In this document: one piece after another, positions 9,017-17,217 of the stretch
How positions within the stretch are numbered: the stretch's first letter is position 1
Layout: every line of letters begins with the position of its first letter
Source: Bog-473 sp963750075
GTDB lineage: Bacteria > Actinomycetota > Acidimicrobiia > Acidimicrobiales > RAAP-2
Assembly: GCA_963750075.1 (NCBI GenBank)
Contig: CAVVPG010000010.1
Location: forward strand, 62,001-126,000
Length of the DNA: 64,000 nucleotides
Direction of reading: 5' to 3'
The notes under the pieces: model-generated
Database searches by the model: none
What the model was told of the DNA's origin: nothing
The model's input: the letters and a program-made list of their open reading frames with translations, nothing else
Position numbers and translations under genes: made by a program

Positions 9017-9433
9017 CTACGGCGTGGCCAAGCCTGGGAAGAACAAGGCGATCTCCCGCGCCGCCGATTCGTGCGAGTCGGACCCGTGCACGAGGTTCTC
9101 CGCCGTCTCGATCCCGAGCTCGCCGCGGATGGTGCCCGGCGCCGCCTCGGCGGGATTCGTGGCGCCCATCATCAGGCGGACCACCGCGTAGGTGTCCGCG
9201 GGCCCCTCGACGACCATGACGAGCGAGGGCGACCGCGTGATGAACGTCACCAGGTCGTTGAAGAACGGGCGCTCGCGGTGCTCGGCGTAGTGAGTCTCGG
9301 CCACCTCCTTGGTGATGGTCCGGAGCTCGGCCGCCACAAGGCGCAGCTTCTTGCGTTCCAGCCGGCTGACGATCTCGCCGGCCAGGCCGCGCTCGACGCC
9401 GTCAGGCTTCACGATGACAAGGGTGCGGTCCAC
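9017..9433 (-). CDS. ndk: Nucleoside diphosphate kinase
   Basis: Ndk transfers the terminal phosphate between nucleoside triphosphates and diphosphates through a phosphohistidine. The 138-residue length is normal. The N-terminus TLVIVKPDGVERG and the active-site segment NLVHGSDS, with His near 116, are both intact. The GTG at 9433 has no Shine-Dalgarno sequence, but a TAGTGT hexamer sits 9 nt upstream, so a leaderless transcript is likely. It lies 47 bp downstream of folC and upstream of mreB. Confidence 0.97.
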   Translation of the reverse strand: MDRTLVIVKPDGVERGLAGEIVSRLERKKLRLVAAELRTITKEVAETHYAEHRERPFFNDLVTFITRSPSLVMVVEGPADTYAVVRLMMGATNPAEAAPGTIRGELGIETAENLVHGSDSHESAAREIALFFPGLATP

Positions 9434-9442
9434 GAGTGGACG

Positions 9443-9448
9443 ACACTA
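9443..9448 (-). promoter_or_regulatory. Putative -10 box for leaderless ndk transcript
   Basis: TAGTGT on the minus strand ends 9 nt before the ndk GTG, and no Shine-Dalgarno sequence is visible. The same spacing recurs at many other genes of this window. No clear -35 box was found. Confidence 0.5.
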
Positions 9449-9480
9449 CACAACCGGCACGCGACCGGCCTGCCGTGCTG

Positions 9481-10827
9481 TCAGCGCCCGGCGTCCTCCC
9501 AGGGCACGGCGGAGGCGAGCGCGTCGGCGCGCGCCGCGCCGACGACATAGAGCGAGCCCGCGACCACGACCAGCCCGTCGGCGCCGACCATCCCGCGCGC
9601 CGCGCGCAGCGCGTTGCGCACATCGGGCTCTTCCATCACGGCCAACCCGAGCGCGCGGCCGGCCTCGGCGACCGCGGCGGCCGGCATGGCGCGCGGAGAG
9701 TCAGGCTCGCACGCGACGACCATCGTCACGCCGGCCGACGCGAGCGGCCCCAACATGGCGGACGGGTCGCGCCCCGAGAGCATCCCCACCACCGCGATCG
9801 AGACGCCGTCGACCGCGAACTCCTCGGTCAGGGCGTCGGCCAACGCCGCCATGCCCGCCGCGTTGTGCGCGCCGTCGACCAGCAGCAGCGGGCGCCGACC
9901 AAGGACCTCGAGGCGGCCCGGCACCCGCACGTCGGCCAGTCCCTCGTCCACGACGTCGGGCGCCAGCGGCGTGTCGAAGAACGCCTCGACGGCGGCCAGC
10001 GCGACGGCGGCGTTGACGCCCTGGTGGGCGCCGTGCAGCGGGAGGAAGACGTCCTCATAGCGACCGCCGGGCGTCCACAGGGTCACCAGGCGCCCCCCGA
10101 CGGCAAGCTGGTTCGACTCGACGCCGAAGTCCCGCCCCGCCAACCAGAGCGAGGCTGCACCCATCTCCTCGGCCCGGGACACGAGGATGTCGACCAGCTC
10201 AGGGGCCGTTTCTCCCACGACGACCCGGCTGCCCGGCTCGATGATGCCGGCCTTGTCGGCGGCGATCCCCTCGAGGGTCGGGCCCAGGACGTCCGTGTGG
10301 TCGAAGCTGACGTTGGTGAGCACCGCCACGTCGCCACGCACGACGTTGGTGCAGTCCCAGGTGCCCCCGAGCCCCACCTCCACGACCATGGAATCGACGG
10401 CCTCGGTGGCGAACCACGACAAGGCGGCCGCGGTCAGCAGCTCGAAGCGCGTCGGTCGTTCGGCCAGCAGCGGCTCGAGGAGCGCGAGCTCGGTCAGGAC
10501 CGCCGTCAGGGACTCGTCGTCGATCGCCTGGCCGTTGCGGGCCAGGCGCTCCCCCACGCTGTGCAGGTTGGGGCTGGTGTACGTGCCGACGGTCAGGCCG
10601 TTCGCGATGAGCAGCGCCGTCGCCATGGCGGAGGTGGACCCCTTGCCGTTGGTGCCCGTGATGTGGATGGAGGGGATGGAGTCCTGGGGTTCGCCGAGCA
10701 GTGAGGTCAGCGCGTGCATGCGCTCGAGGGTGGGCAGCGCACGGCGGCGGGGCATGCTCGCCTCGAAGTCGATGTGGTCGTCGAGCCACGCCAGCGCGTC
10801 GTCGAGCCCGTCGAAAGGCGCGGGCAC
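9481..10827 (-). CDS. folC: Folylpolyglutamate synthase / dihydrofolate synthase
   Basis: FolC adds glutamate to dihydropteroate and to folates. The 448-residue protein has the Mur-ligase ATP-binding loop SIHITGTNGKGSTSAM (about 53-68), the folate-binding segment TYTSPNLHSVGERL, the conserved MVVEVGLGGTWD motif, and LLVDGAHNAAGM in the C-terminal domain. The GTG at 10827 lies 17 bp after the clpX stop with only a weak ribosome-binding site, so coupling to clpX is likely. In many actinobacteria valS lies between clpX and folC; here it is absent. Confidence 0.95.
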   Translation of the reverse strand: MPAPFDGLDDALAWLDDHIDFEASMPRRRALPTLERMHALTSLLGEPQDSIPSIHITGTNGKGSTSAMATALLIANGLTVGTYTSPNLHSVGERLARNGQAIDDESLTAVLTELALLEPLLAERPTRFELLTAAALSWFATEAVDSMVVEVGLGGTWDCTNVVRGDVAVLTNVSFDHTDVLGPTLEGIAADKAGIIEPGSRVVVGETAPELVDILVSRAEEMGAASLWLAGRDFGVESNQLAVGGRLVTLWTPGGRYEDVFLPLHGAHQGVNAAVALAAVEAFFDTPLAPDVVDEGLADVRVPGRLEVLGRRPLLLVDGAHNAAGMAALADALTEEFAVDGVSIAVVGMLSGRDPSAMLGPLASAGVTMVVACEPDSPRAMPAAAVAEAGRALGLAVMEEPDVRNALRAARGMVGADGLVVVAGSLYVVGAARADALASAVPWEDAGR

Positions 10828-10844
10828 CGCGAGGACCGGTTCGT

Positions 10845-12122
10845 TCAGGACGCGGCGCGGCGGGAGCGGGTTGCCTTGACCGGCGCGCCCCCGAGCGGCA
10901 CGAGGGTAGGGGCGACCCGGTCCAGCACCACGGAACGGTCAACCACGCACTTGCCCACGTCGGTGCGGCTGGGAAGGTCGTACATCACGTCGAGCAGGAC
11001 CTCTTCGAGGATGGCGCGCAGGCCGCGGGCGCCCGTGCCCCGGAGCAGCGCCTGCTCGGCCACGGCCTCGAGCGCGTCGGGCGTGAACTCGAGCTCCACG
11101 TTGTCGAGTGCGAACACCCGCTCGTACTGCCGCGTCAGCGCGTTCTTCGGCTCGATGAGGATCTGCACCAGCGCGTCCTTGAACAGCGGCGAGACCGCGC
11201 TGACGACCGGGAGCCGCCCGATGAACTCGGGGATGAGCCCGAACTTGATCAGGTCCTCGGGCAGCACGTGGCGCAGGATCTCGCCGTCGTCGCGATCCTT
11301 GCGGTGCACCTCGGCCCGGAAGCCGATCCCACGCTTGCCGATGCGGCCCTCGATCAGCTTGTCGAGCCCGGCGAACGCCCCGCCGCAGATGAACAGGATG
11401 TTCGTCGTGTCGATCTGGATGAACTCCTGGTGCGGGTGTTTGCGTCCGCCCTGGGGCGGCACCGACGCGGTGGTGCCCTCGAGGATCTTGAGCAGTGCCT
11501 GCTGCACGCCCTCGCCAGAGACGTCGCGCGTGATCGACGGGTTCTCGCTCTTGCGGGCGATCTTGTCGATCTCGTCGATGTAGATGATGCCGGTCTCGGC
11601 CCGCTTGACGTCGTAGTCGGCCGCTTGGATCAGCTTGAGCAAGATGTTCTCGACGTCCTCGCCCACGTAGCCCGCCTCGGTGAGCGCCGTGGCGTCGGCG
11701 ATGGCGAAGGGCACGTTCAGCATGCGGGCCAGCGTCTGCGCCAGCAGCGTCTTGCCGCACCCGGTCGGCCCGAGCAGCAGGATGTTCGACTTGGCCAGCT
11801 CCACACCGTCGTCCTGGACGGGAGGGCCCGCCTGGACCCGCTTGTAGTGGTTGTAGACGGCGACAGAGAGGATCTTCTTGGCGTACTCCTGGCCGACGAC
11901 GTAGTCGTTGAGGAAGTCGAAGATCTCGCGCGGCTTGGGCAGGTCCTCGAAGCTCAGCTCGGTGGACTCGTCGCGCTCCTCGGCGATGATGTCGTTGCAC
12001 AGGTCGATGCACTCGTCGCAGATGTAGACCCCAGGGCCCGCGATGAGCTTCTTGACCTGCTTCTGCGTCTTGCCGCAGAAGCTGCACTTGACGAGATCCC
12101 CACCCTCACCGAACTTCGCCAC
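10845..12122 (-). CDS. clpX: ATP-dependent Clp protease ATP-binding subunit ClpX
   Basis: ClpX is the hexameric AAA+ unfoldase that feeds substrates to ClpP. The N-terminal C4 zinc domain is complete (CSFCGK and CDECIDLC, residues about 13-40). The AAA+ core has Walker A LLGPTGCGKTLLAQ, Walker B IIYIDEIDKIA, a pore-loop segment, and the sensor-2 region near GARGLRAILEE. An IGF-type ClpP-contact loop reads RGIGFRAE. The length of 425 residues is standard. The GTG at 12122 is preceded by GGGAGAAATCG. It follows clpP by 29 bp on the same strand. Confidence 0.97.
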   Translation of the reverse strand: MAKFGEGGDLVKCSFCGKTQKQVKKLIAGPGVYICDECIDLCNDIIAEERDESTELSFEDLPKPREIFDFLNDYVVGQEYAKKILSVAVYNHYKRVQAGPPVQDDGVELAKSNILLLGPTGCGKTLLAQTLARMLNVPFAIADATALTEAGYVGEDVENILLKLIQAADYDVKRAETGIIYIDEIDKIARKSENPSITRDVSGEGVQQALLKILEGTTASVPPQGGRKHPHQEFIQIDTTNILFICGGAFAGLDKLIEGRIGKRGIGFRAEVHRKDRDDGEILRHVLPEDLIKFGLIPEFIGRLPVVSAVSPLFKDALVQILIEPKNALTRQYERVFALDNVELEFTPDALEAVAEQALLRGTGARGLRAILEEVLLDVMYDLPSRTDVGKCVVDRSVVLDRVAPTLVPLGGAPVKATRSRRAAS

Positions 12123-12151
12123 CGATTTCTCCCGTCCCCGTGCCGATGGTC

Positions 12152-12805
12152 CTATGCGGCGCCGATTGCCTCGAGCGAGGCGACGTTACGGGCCGTGATG
12201 ACTTCGTCGATGATGCCGTAGGTCACGGCCTCCTCCGCCGTCATGATGAAGTCGCGGTCCGTGTCCTGCGCCACCTTCTCCTGCGTCTGCCCCGTGTCCT
12301 CGGCAAGCATGCCCGACAGCAGGTCGCGCATGCGGAGGATCTCCCTGGCCTGCAGCTCGATGTCGCTCGCCTGGCCCTCGACGCCGCCCCAGGGTTGGTG
12401 GAGCAGGATTCGGGCATGGGGCAGCGCGAACCGCTTGCCCTTGGCCCCGGCGGCCAGCAGCACCGCGGCGGCGGAGGCGGCCTGCCCGAAACAGAAGGTG
12501 GACACGTCGGCCTTGATGAACTTGAGCGTGTCGTAGATGGCGAAGAGCGCCGTGATCTCACCGCCGGGCGAGTTGATGTAGAGGTGGATGTCCTTGTCGG
12601 GCTCCTCGGACTCGAGGAAGAGCATCTGCGCACAGATCAGGTTCGCCACCGCGTCGTCCACCGGGGTGCCGAGGAAGATGATGCGCTCGCGCAGGAGGCG
12701 CGAGTAGAGGTCGTAGGCGCGCTCGCCGCGGTTGGACGACTCGATCACCGTGGGAACCAGATAGTTGTAGGCCAACATTGCGTCCCCCGCACTGTGCACC
12801 GTCAC
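12152..12805 (-). CDS. clpP: ATP-dependent Clp protease proteolytic subunit (ClpP2-like)
   Basis: This serine protease forms the ClpP chamber that degrades substrates delivered by ClpX. The catalytic triad is visible: Ser in FGQAASAAAVLLA (about 109), His in ILLHQPWGG (about 134) and Asp in TDRDF (about 183). The GQAASAAAVLLAAG sequence and the LLRERIIFLGTPVDD segment resemble actinobacterial ClpP2 rather than ClpP1. The GTG at 12805 overlaps the tig stop as GTGA; an ATG nine codons later is an alternative start. Actinobacteria usually carry clpP1 and clpP2 in tandem here. Only this copy lies between tig and clpX, so a partner would have to be elsewhere in the genome. Confidence 0.95.
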   Translation of the reverse strand: MTVHSAGDAMLAYNYLVPTVIESSNRGERAYDLYSRLLRERIIFLGTPVDDAVANLICAQMLFLESEEPDKDIHLYINSPGGEITALFAIYDTLKFIKADVSTFCFGQAASAAAVLLAAGAKGKRFALPHARILLHQPWGGVEGQASDIELQAREILRMRDLLSGMLAEDTGQTQEKVAQDTDRDFIMTAEEAVTYGIIDEVITARNVASLEAIGAA

Positions 12806-14163
12806 TCGCTCTCCTCACTCTGCTCGGCCTCGTCGTCCTTCGAAGCATCCACCCTGAGGTCGTCCCGTGACATCGGGTTACCTTCTTCGTCAAAGAGTTC
12901 CACGTGGTCGAGCAGCCACTCCAGCGCTTTGCCCTTGCGCAGCTCCGAGCGTACCGCGCCCGTCCGGCCGGCCGTGTCGAGTTGGCCGCGGAGCTCTGCC
13001 GGGGTGGTGCCCATGCGGTCGGCCATCGTGACTATCTCGGCATTCAGCTCGTCGTCACTGAGCGTGAGCTCCTCCGCTTCCACCAGGGCGCGAAGGGCCA
13101 GGTCGGCCTTCACGGCGGCCTGCGCGTCGACCCGCACGGCCGCCAGCAGTTCGTCGGGGGACGTGCCCGTGGCCTGGAAGTACTCGGCCAGGCCCAGCTT
13201 CTGGGCCTCGAGCCGGTGCTGGAGGTCGTGGAGACGCTCGTTCACCTCGGCATCCACCAGGACCTCGGGGACCACCTCGTCGGCGACGAGCCCGGTCAGC
13301 GCCTCGACGGTCTTCTGGCGCAGCGCCAGCTGGCTCTGCATCAGCTTGACGCGCCCGATCCTCGCCTCGAGGTCGGCCCGCAGCTCGGCGGCGGTCTCGA
13401 ACTCCGAGCTCTCGGCCGCCCACTCGTCGGTGACCTCGGGCAGCTTCTTGACCTTGACCTCTTTGACCAGCACCCGGAAGGCGACGCGCTCCTCGGTGTC
13501 GTTCGGGTTGGGCGCATCGAAGGCGAGGATGGCACCGGCTTTGGCGCCGTGCAGCTCGGCATCGAGCTCGGGGACGACGGACCCGCTGCCGACCTCGTAG
13601 AGATAGTCGTCGACGCCCACCACCTCGGCGCCCGAGGCGTCGTTGCCGTGCAGGTCGATCGTCACCAGGTCCCCGTCGATGGCGGGCCGCTCGACGAGCT
13701 CGAGCTCGGCGTCGTTCTCGCGCAGGCGGTCGAGCTGCTGCTGCACCTCCTCCTCGCTGACGGCGAGACCGGGCAACGTCACCTGGAGTCCGTCGTAGCC
13801 GGGGATGGCGACGATGGGCCGCACCTGCACCACCGCGTCGAAGGAGACCGCGCCGGCCTCCTCGCCGCCGGTGATGTCGATGTCGGGCTGCGCGATCGGG
13901 TCGAGCTCGGTGTCGACCACGGCGCGGGCGTAGAAGTCGGGCAGCGACTCGCGCAGTGCCTCGGCGCGCAGCGCGCCCGCGCCACCCATGCGGGCCTCGA
14001 GCACCTTGCGCGGCACCTTGCCGGGGCGAAAGCCCGGCACGCGGACCTGCCGGGCGAGCGCTCGCACGACATCGCCCAGGGCGCGATCGAACTCGGGCTC
14101 GTCGATCTCCACGCTCAGGCGGACGAGGTTCCCCTCCAGCGGCTCGGCAGTCGCACGCATCAC
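12802..14163 (-). CDS. tig: Trigger factor, ribosome-associated chaperone/prolyl isomerase
   Basis: Trigger factor binds nascent chains at the ribosome exit tunnel. The N-terminal ribosome-binding domain carries VPGFRPGKVPRKVLEARMG, a variant of the GFRxGKxP signature. A central FKBP-like domain (about 165-250, including GDLVTIDLHGNDASG) and a C-terminal helical chaperone domain follow, and the tail is acidic. The 453-residue length is normal. A TAGAGT hexamer ends 9 nt before the GTG at 14163 and no Shine-Dalgarno sequence is seen, which favours that leaderless start. The ATG directly after it (14160) is the alternative. It is the first gene of tig-clpP-clpX-folC. Confidence 0.95.
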   Translation of the reverse strand: MMRATAEPLEGNLVRLSVEIDEPEFDRALGDVVRALARQVRVPGFRPGKVPRKVLEARMGGAGALRAEALRESLPDFYARAVVDTELDPIAQPDIDITGGEEAGAVSFDAVVQVRPIVAIPGYDGLQVTLPGLAVSEEEVQQQLDRLRENDAELELVERPAIDGDLVTIDLHGNDASGAEVVGVDDYLYEVGSGSVVPELDAELHGAKAGAILAFDAPNPNDTEERVAFRVLVKEVKVKKLPEVTDEWAAESSEFETAAELRADLEARIGRVKLMQSQLALRQKTVEALTGLVADEVVPEVLVDAEVNERLHDLQHRLEAQKLGLAEYFQATGTSPDELLAAVRVDAQAAVKADLALRALVEAEELTLSDDELNAEIVTMADRMGTTPAELRGQLDTAGRTGAVRSELRKGKALEWLLDHVELFDEEGNPMSRDDLRVDASKDDEAEQSEESE

Positions 14164-14172
14164 GAGCCGACC

Positions 14173-14178
14173 ACTCTA
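14173..14178 (-). promoter_or_regulatory. Putative -10 box for leaderless tig operon transcript
   Basis: TAGAGT on the minus strand lies 9 nt before the tig GTG, with no Shine-Dalgarno sequence between them. It would be the promoter of the whole protein quality-control operon. Confidence 0.45.
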
Positions 14179-14241
14179 CCGGGCAGGGGACGGGGGCCCG
14201 GCCGGGCAACGCGACGGGGCCACCGCGCCCGGGCACGCCTC

Positions 14242-15096
14242 CTAGACCATGAAGTTCATCGCGCCGAGGACCGACCGGCCCACCGCGGCGTCCCCCGACA
14301 ACGCCAGCCCGCCGGCGGCCTCCACCTGTGCCGCCGTGGCCCGCCCGCAGCCGAGGCGCACGAAGTCGATGCTCGACAGGGACAGCGTCACCGTGGGAGC
14401 CAGCTCGTCGCCGACCGTGCGGGCCCGCGCGCCCTCCACGGCGATCGTGAAGGCGCGCGCGTCGTGCCCGGTCCCCGAGACGTCGAAGCGCACGACGGTG
14501 CCGTCGGCGCAGCCCGCCTGCTTGCCCACGACGAACGGCATGGCACCCTGCACGCGGTCGAGGGACAGTGAGGAGGCGCGGTTCCCGCCGCCGCCCGGGC
14601 GATCCAGCGCGTGCCGCGCGTCCTGCTCGTGGACCCAGCTGTCGAAGGCCCGGACCTCCATGAACACCGCGTAGGGCACCTGGCCGACCGGGCTCCAGCC
14701 GACGGCGGCCCAGTCCTCGCCCGAACGCGCGTCGAGCTGGGCCAGCCGGGATCGGGTCACCTCGACGAACTCGGCCCGGACCTGGGCGCCGGGCAGGGGC
14801 CGGCGCACGGCAACCCAGCGCTCGTTGCCGGCGCCGACGTCGTTCTTCACGTGCGGGCCGAGCGGGCCGTCCCACTCGGGCGCCGCCTCGCCGAGCAGCG
14901 AGCGCTCGATCCCGATGAGGTGGGACAGCTGGTCCTTGACGTCCCAGCCGGGGCATTCCGTCGGCAGGCCCCACTCCGTCGCCGACAGCTCCCGGCACAC
15001 CTCGGCCAGGGCCTCCCAGGTCTCGGCCAGCGCCGCCGTCGCCTCCACCCCCCGTTGCTGCCAACCACCGTCCTGAGCTGCACCGTTGTCACCCAC
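14242..15096 (-). CDS. DinB/mycothiol-dependent maleylpyruvate isomerase-like protein
   Basis: The 284-residue product has the four-helix DinB_2/MDMPI fold typical of mycothiol-using bacteria. The ELSATEWGLPTECPGWDVKDQLSHL segment and a later FDSWVHEQDARHAL segment supply the candidate metal-binding histidines. A C-terminal SCP2-like region ends with the usual GDAAVGRSVLGAMNFMV. Substrate is unknown; members of this family range from isomerases to thiol S-transferases. I chose the GTG at 15096 because TAGGGT lies 7 nt upstream in the leaderless arrangement; the frame is open to 15141. It faces the zinc-ribbon gene at 15213 across a short divergent region. Confidence 0.82.
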   Translation of the reverse strand: MGDNGAAQDGGWQQRGVEATAALAETWEALAEVCRELSATEWGLPTECPGWDVKDQLSHLIGIERSLLGEAAPEWDGPLGPHVKNDVGAGNERWVAVRRPLPGAQVRAEFVEVTRSRLAQLDARSGEDWAAVGWSPVGQVPYAVFMEVRAFDSWVHEQDARHALDRPGGGGNRASSLSLDRVQGAMPFVVGKQAGCADGTVVRFDVSGTGHDARAFTIAVEGARARTVGDELAPTVTLSLSSIDFVRLGCGRATAAQVEAAGGLALSGDAAVGRSVLGAMNFMV

Positions 15097-15103
15097 GAGG
15101 GCG

Positions 15104-15109
15104 ACCCTA
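15104..15109 (-). promoter_or_regulatory. Putative -10 box deciding the start of the MDMPI-like gene
   Basis: TAGGGT on the minus strand ends 7 nt before the GTG at 15096. This spacing matches other leaderless genes here and argues against the longer reading frame from 15141. Confidence 0.45.
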
Positions 15110-15212
15110 TCCCTGCCCGGCCCCCGCCGTTGTGTGACCATCCCCCCTTTTTTGTAACCCTCCCGCTACGTTCGTCAGCCGTCCAGGGCCATCACCGACC
15201 AGAGGAGTTGCC

Positions 15213-15368
15213 ATGGCTAACTACGAGGGGTACTGCGTGAAGTGCCGGGAGAAGCGTGAGTTCGACGGCCAAGAGGTCGAGCTCGCCAACGGGCGCCGCG
15301 CCGCCCAGGGCACCTGCCCGGTCTGCGGCACCAAGATGAACCGGATTCTGGGCAAGGCCAAGGTCTGA
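15213..15368 (+). CDS. Small zinc-ribbon protein, DUF5679-like
   Basis: This 51-residue protein has two CxxC pairs (CVKC near residue 8, CPVC near 35) separated by a basic and polar stretch, with a C-terminal TKMNRILGKAKV. That is the pattern of the small DUF5679 proteins found in many actinobacteria, and it predicts one bound zinc. Function is unknown; a nucleic-acid or ribosome role would be a guess. The ATG at 15213 has AGAGGAG 7 nt upstream. A TACGTT hexamer at 15167-15172 could be its -10 box, giving a leader of about 33 nt. It is transcribed toward the amidohydrolase 55 bp downstream. Confidence 0.8.
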   Translation: MANYEGYCVKCREKREFDGQEVELANGRRAAQGTCPVCGTKMNRILGKAKV

Positions 15369-15423
15369 AGCCCCACGCCGGCCCGGCAGGCGCGCGGCCG
15401 CCCGGCGTGAGACGATTCCCGGC

Positions 15424-17148
15424 GTGCACGAACTGATCATCAAGGGCGGGAGCCTGGTCGACGGGACGGGCGCGGCGGCGCGCACGGCGGATGTCGCCGT
15501 CGACGCCGGCCGCATCACCGACGTGGGGCAGGTGGAGGGCGGCGCCTCCAGGACCATCGACGCCGACGGCCTGCTGGTCACCCCGGGCTGGGTCGACGTG
15601 CACACCCACTACGACGGGCAGGTCACGTGGGACTCCGAGCTCGCGCCGTCGTCGTGGCACGGCGTGACCACGCTCGTGATGGGGAACTGCGGTGTGGGCT
15701 TCGCGCCGGCCGAGCCCGACCGCCACGACTGGCTCATCGGGCTCATGGAGGGCGTGGAGGACATCCCCGGCACCGCCCTCGCCGAAGGCATCGAGTGGGA
15801 GTGGGAGACGTTCCCCGAGTACCTCGATGCGCTCGAACGCCGGCGCTGGACGGTCGACGTCGGCTCCCAGGTCCCCCACGGGGCCGTGCGGGCCTACGTC
15901 ATGGGCGACCGGGGCGCCCGCAACGAGCCCGCGAACGATCGGGACATCGAGGCCATGCGGGCCATCGTGCTCGAGGCGCTGCGGGCAGGTGCGCTGGGGT
16001 TCTCGACCTCGCGCACGCTCGGGCACCGGGCGATCGACGGCGAGCTGGTCCCGGGCACCTACGCGGCCGAGGACGAGCTGTTCGGCATCGGCTCGGCCCT
16101 GGGCGACGCGGGCACTGGCGTCTTCGAGCTGGCCCCGCTGGGCTCGGCGGGCGAGATGCTCGAGGACGCGGCCAAGGAGGTCGACTGGATGCGCCGGCTC
16201 TCGGCCGCCACCGGGCGCCCCGTCAGCTACGTGCTCCTGCAGCAGGACGACGACCCCGAGCTGTGGCGCCGCGAGCTGGCGGCGTCGCTCGACGCGTGTG
16301 CCGAAGGGGCGCAGCTGTTCCCCCAGATCGCGGGGCGGCCGACGGGCATCCTCTCGGGCCACCACACGACGCTGTGCCTCTTCGCCGACTTCCCGGCCTA
16401 CCGCGCGCTACGCGGCCGGGACCTGTCCGCCGCCGAGCTCACGACGGCGCTGGCCGACCCCGAGGTGCGGCGCGCCATCGTGGACTGGAAGCCGGAGACG
16501 CCCGCCCAGGCGGAGGCCATGGAGAAGGCGTACCGCCGCACCTTCGTGCTCGGCGACCCGCCCGACTACGAGCCCGGTCCCGAGAGGTCCCTCGCCGGCA
16601 TCGCCGCCGCGCGCGGGGTGTCGCCGCTCGAGGTGGCCTACGACGAGATGGCCCGCGACGGCGGCCAGGGGCTGCTCTATCTCCCGATCCTGAACTACGC
16701 GACGGGCGACCTCGACCACGTGCGCGCCATGATGCTGCACCCGCAGGGCCTGGTCGGGCTGGCCGACGGCGGCGCCCACACCGGCACCATCTGCGACGCA
16801 TCCATGCCCACCTTCATGCTGACCCACTGGACGCGCGACCGCAGCCGTGGCGAGACGCTCCCGCTCGAGTACGTCGTGCAGAAGCAGACCCGCGACACCG
16901 CCCGCCTCTTCGGAATGTCGGACCGGGGCACCGTCGAGCCCGGCGCGCTGGCCGACTTCAACCTGATCGACTACGAGGCCTTGGCGCTGAGCGCCCCCTA
17001 CGTGGCGACGGACCTTCCGGCGGGCGGCCGCCGGCTGCTCCAGAAGGCCACGGGGTACGTGGCCACCATCAAGGCCGGGACCGTAACGTTCGAGCACGGC
17101 GAGGCCACCGGCGAGCTGCCGGGCCGCCTGGTGCGCGGGGCGCGCTGA
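15424..17148 (+). CDS. N-acyl-D-amino-acid deacylase-like amidohydrolase
   Basis: This 574-residue metal-dependent hydrolase belongs to the D-aminoacylase/dihydroorotase superfamily. The metal motif WVDVHTHYDGQ is at about residues 58-68, and MGNCGVGFAP, the DGGAHTG aspartate segment and the C-terminal beta-sandwich (GALADFNLIDYE) are in place. Such enzymes cleave amide or cyclic amide bonds; the substrate cannot be read from the sequence. It is one of three paralogues in the window; the copies at 37638 and 43652 lie in the catabolic island. The GTG at 15424 lacks a good Shine-Dalgarno sequence, and GACGAT 7 nt upstream may be a weak leaderless -10. It is closest to the copy at 43652, sharing the GVEDIPGTALAEG segment. 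Confidence 0.88.
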   Translation: MHELIIKGGSLVDGTGAAARTADVAVDAGRITDVGQVEGGASRTIDADGLLVTPGWVDVHTHYDGQVTWDSELAPSSWHGVTTLVMGNCGVGFAPAEPDRHDWLIGLMEGVEDIPGTALAEGIEWEWETFPEYLDALERRRWTVDVGSQVPHGAVRAYVMGDRGARNEPANDRDIEAMRAIVLEALRAGALGFSTSRTLGHRAIDGELVPGTYAAEDELFGIGSALGDAGTGVFELAPLGSAGEMLEDAAKEVDWMRRLSAATGRPVSYVLLQQDDDPELWRRELAASLDACAEGAQLFPQIAGRPTGILSGHHTTLCLFADFPAYRALRGRDLSAAELTTALADPEVRRAIVDWKPETPAQAEAMEKAYRRTFVLGDPPDYEPGPERSLAGIAAARGVSPLEVAYDEMARDGGQGLLYLPILNYATGDLDHVRAMMLHPQGLVGLADGGAHTGTICDASMPTFMLTHWTRDRSRGETLPLEYVVQKQTRDTARLFGMSDRGTVEPGALADFNLIDYEALALSAPYVATDLPAGGRRLLQKATGYVATIKAGTVTFEHGEATGELPGRLVRGAR

Positions 17149-17217
17149 GCGGACCCGCCCGGCCGCCTCCCACCCTCCGCACCGTCCGGCCGCTCCGCAC
17201 GGCAGACTGCAATCGGT

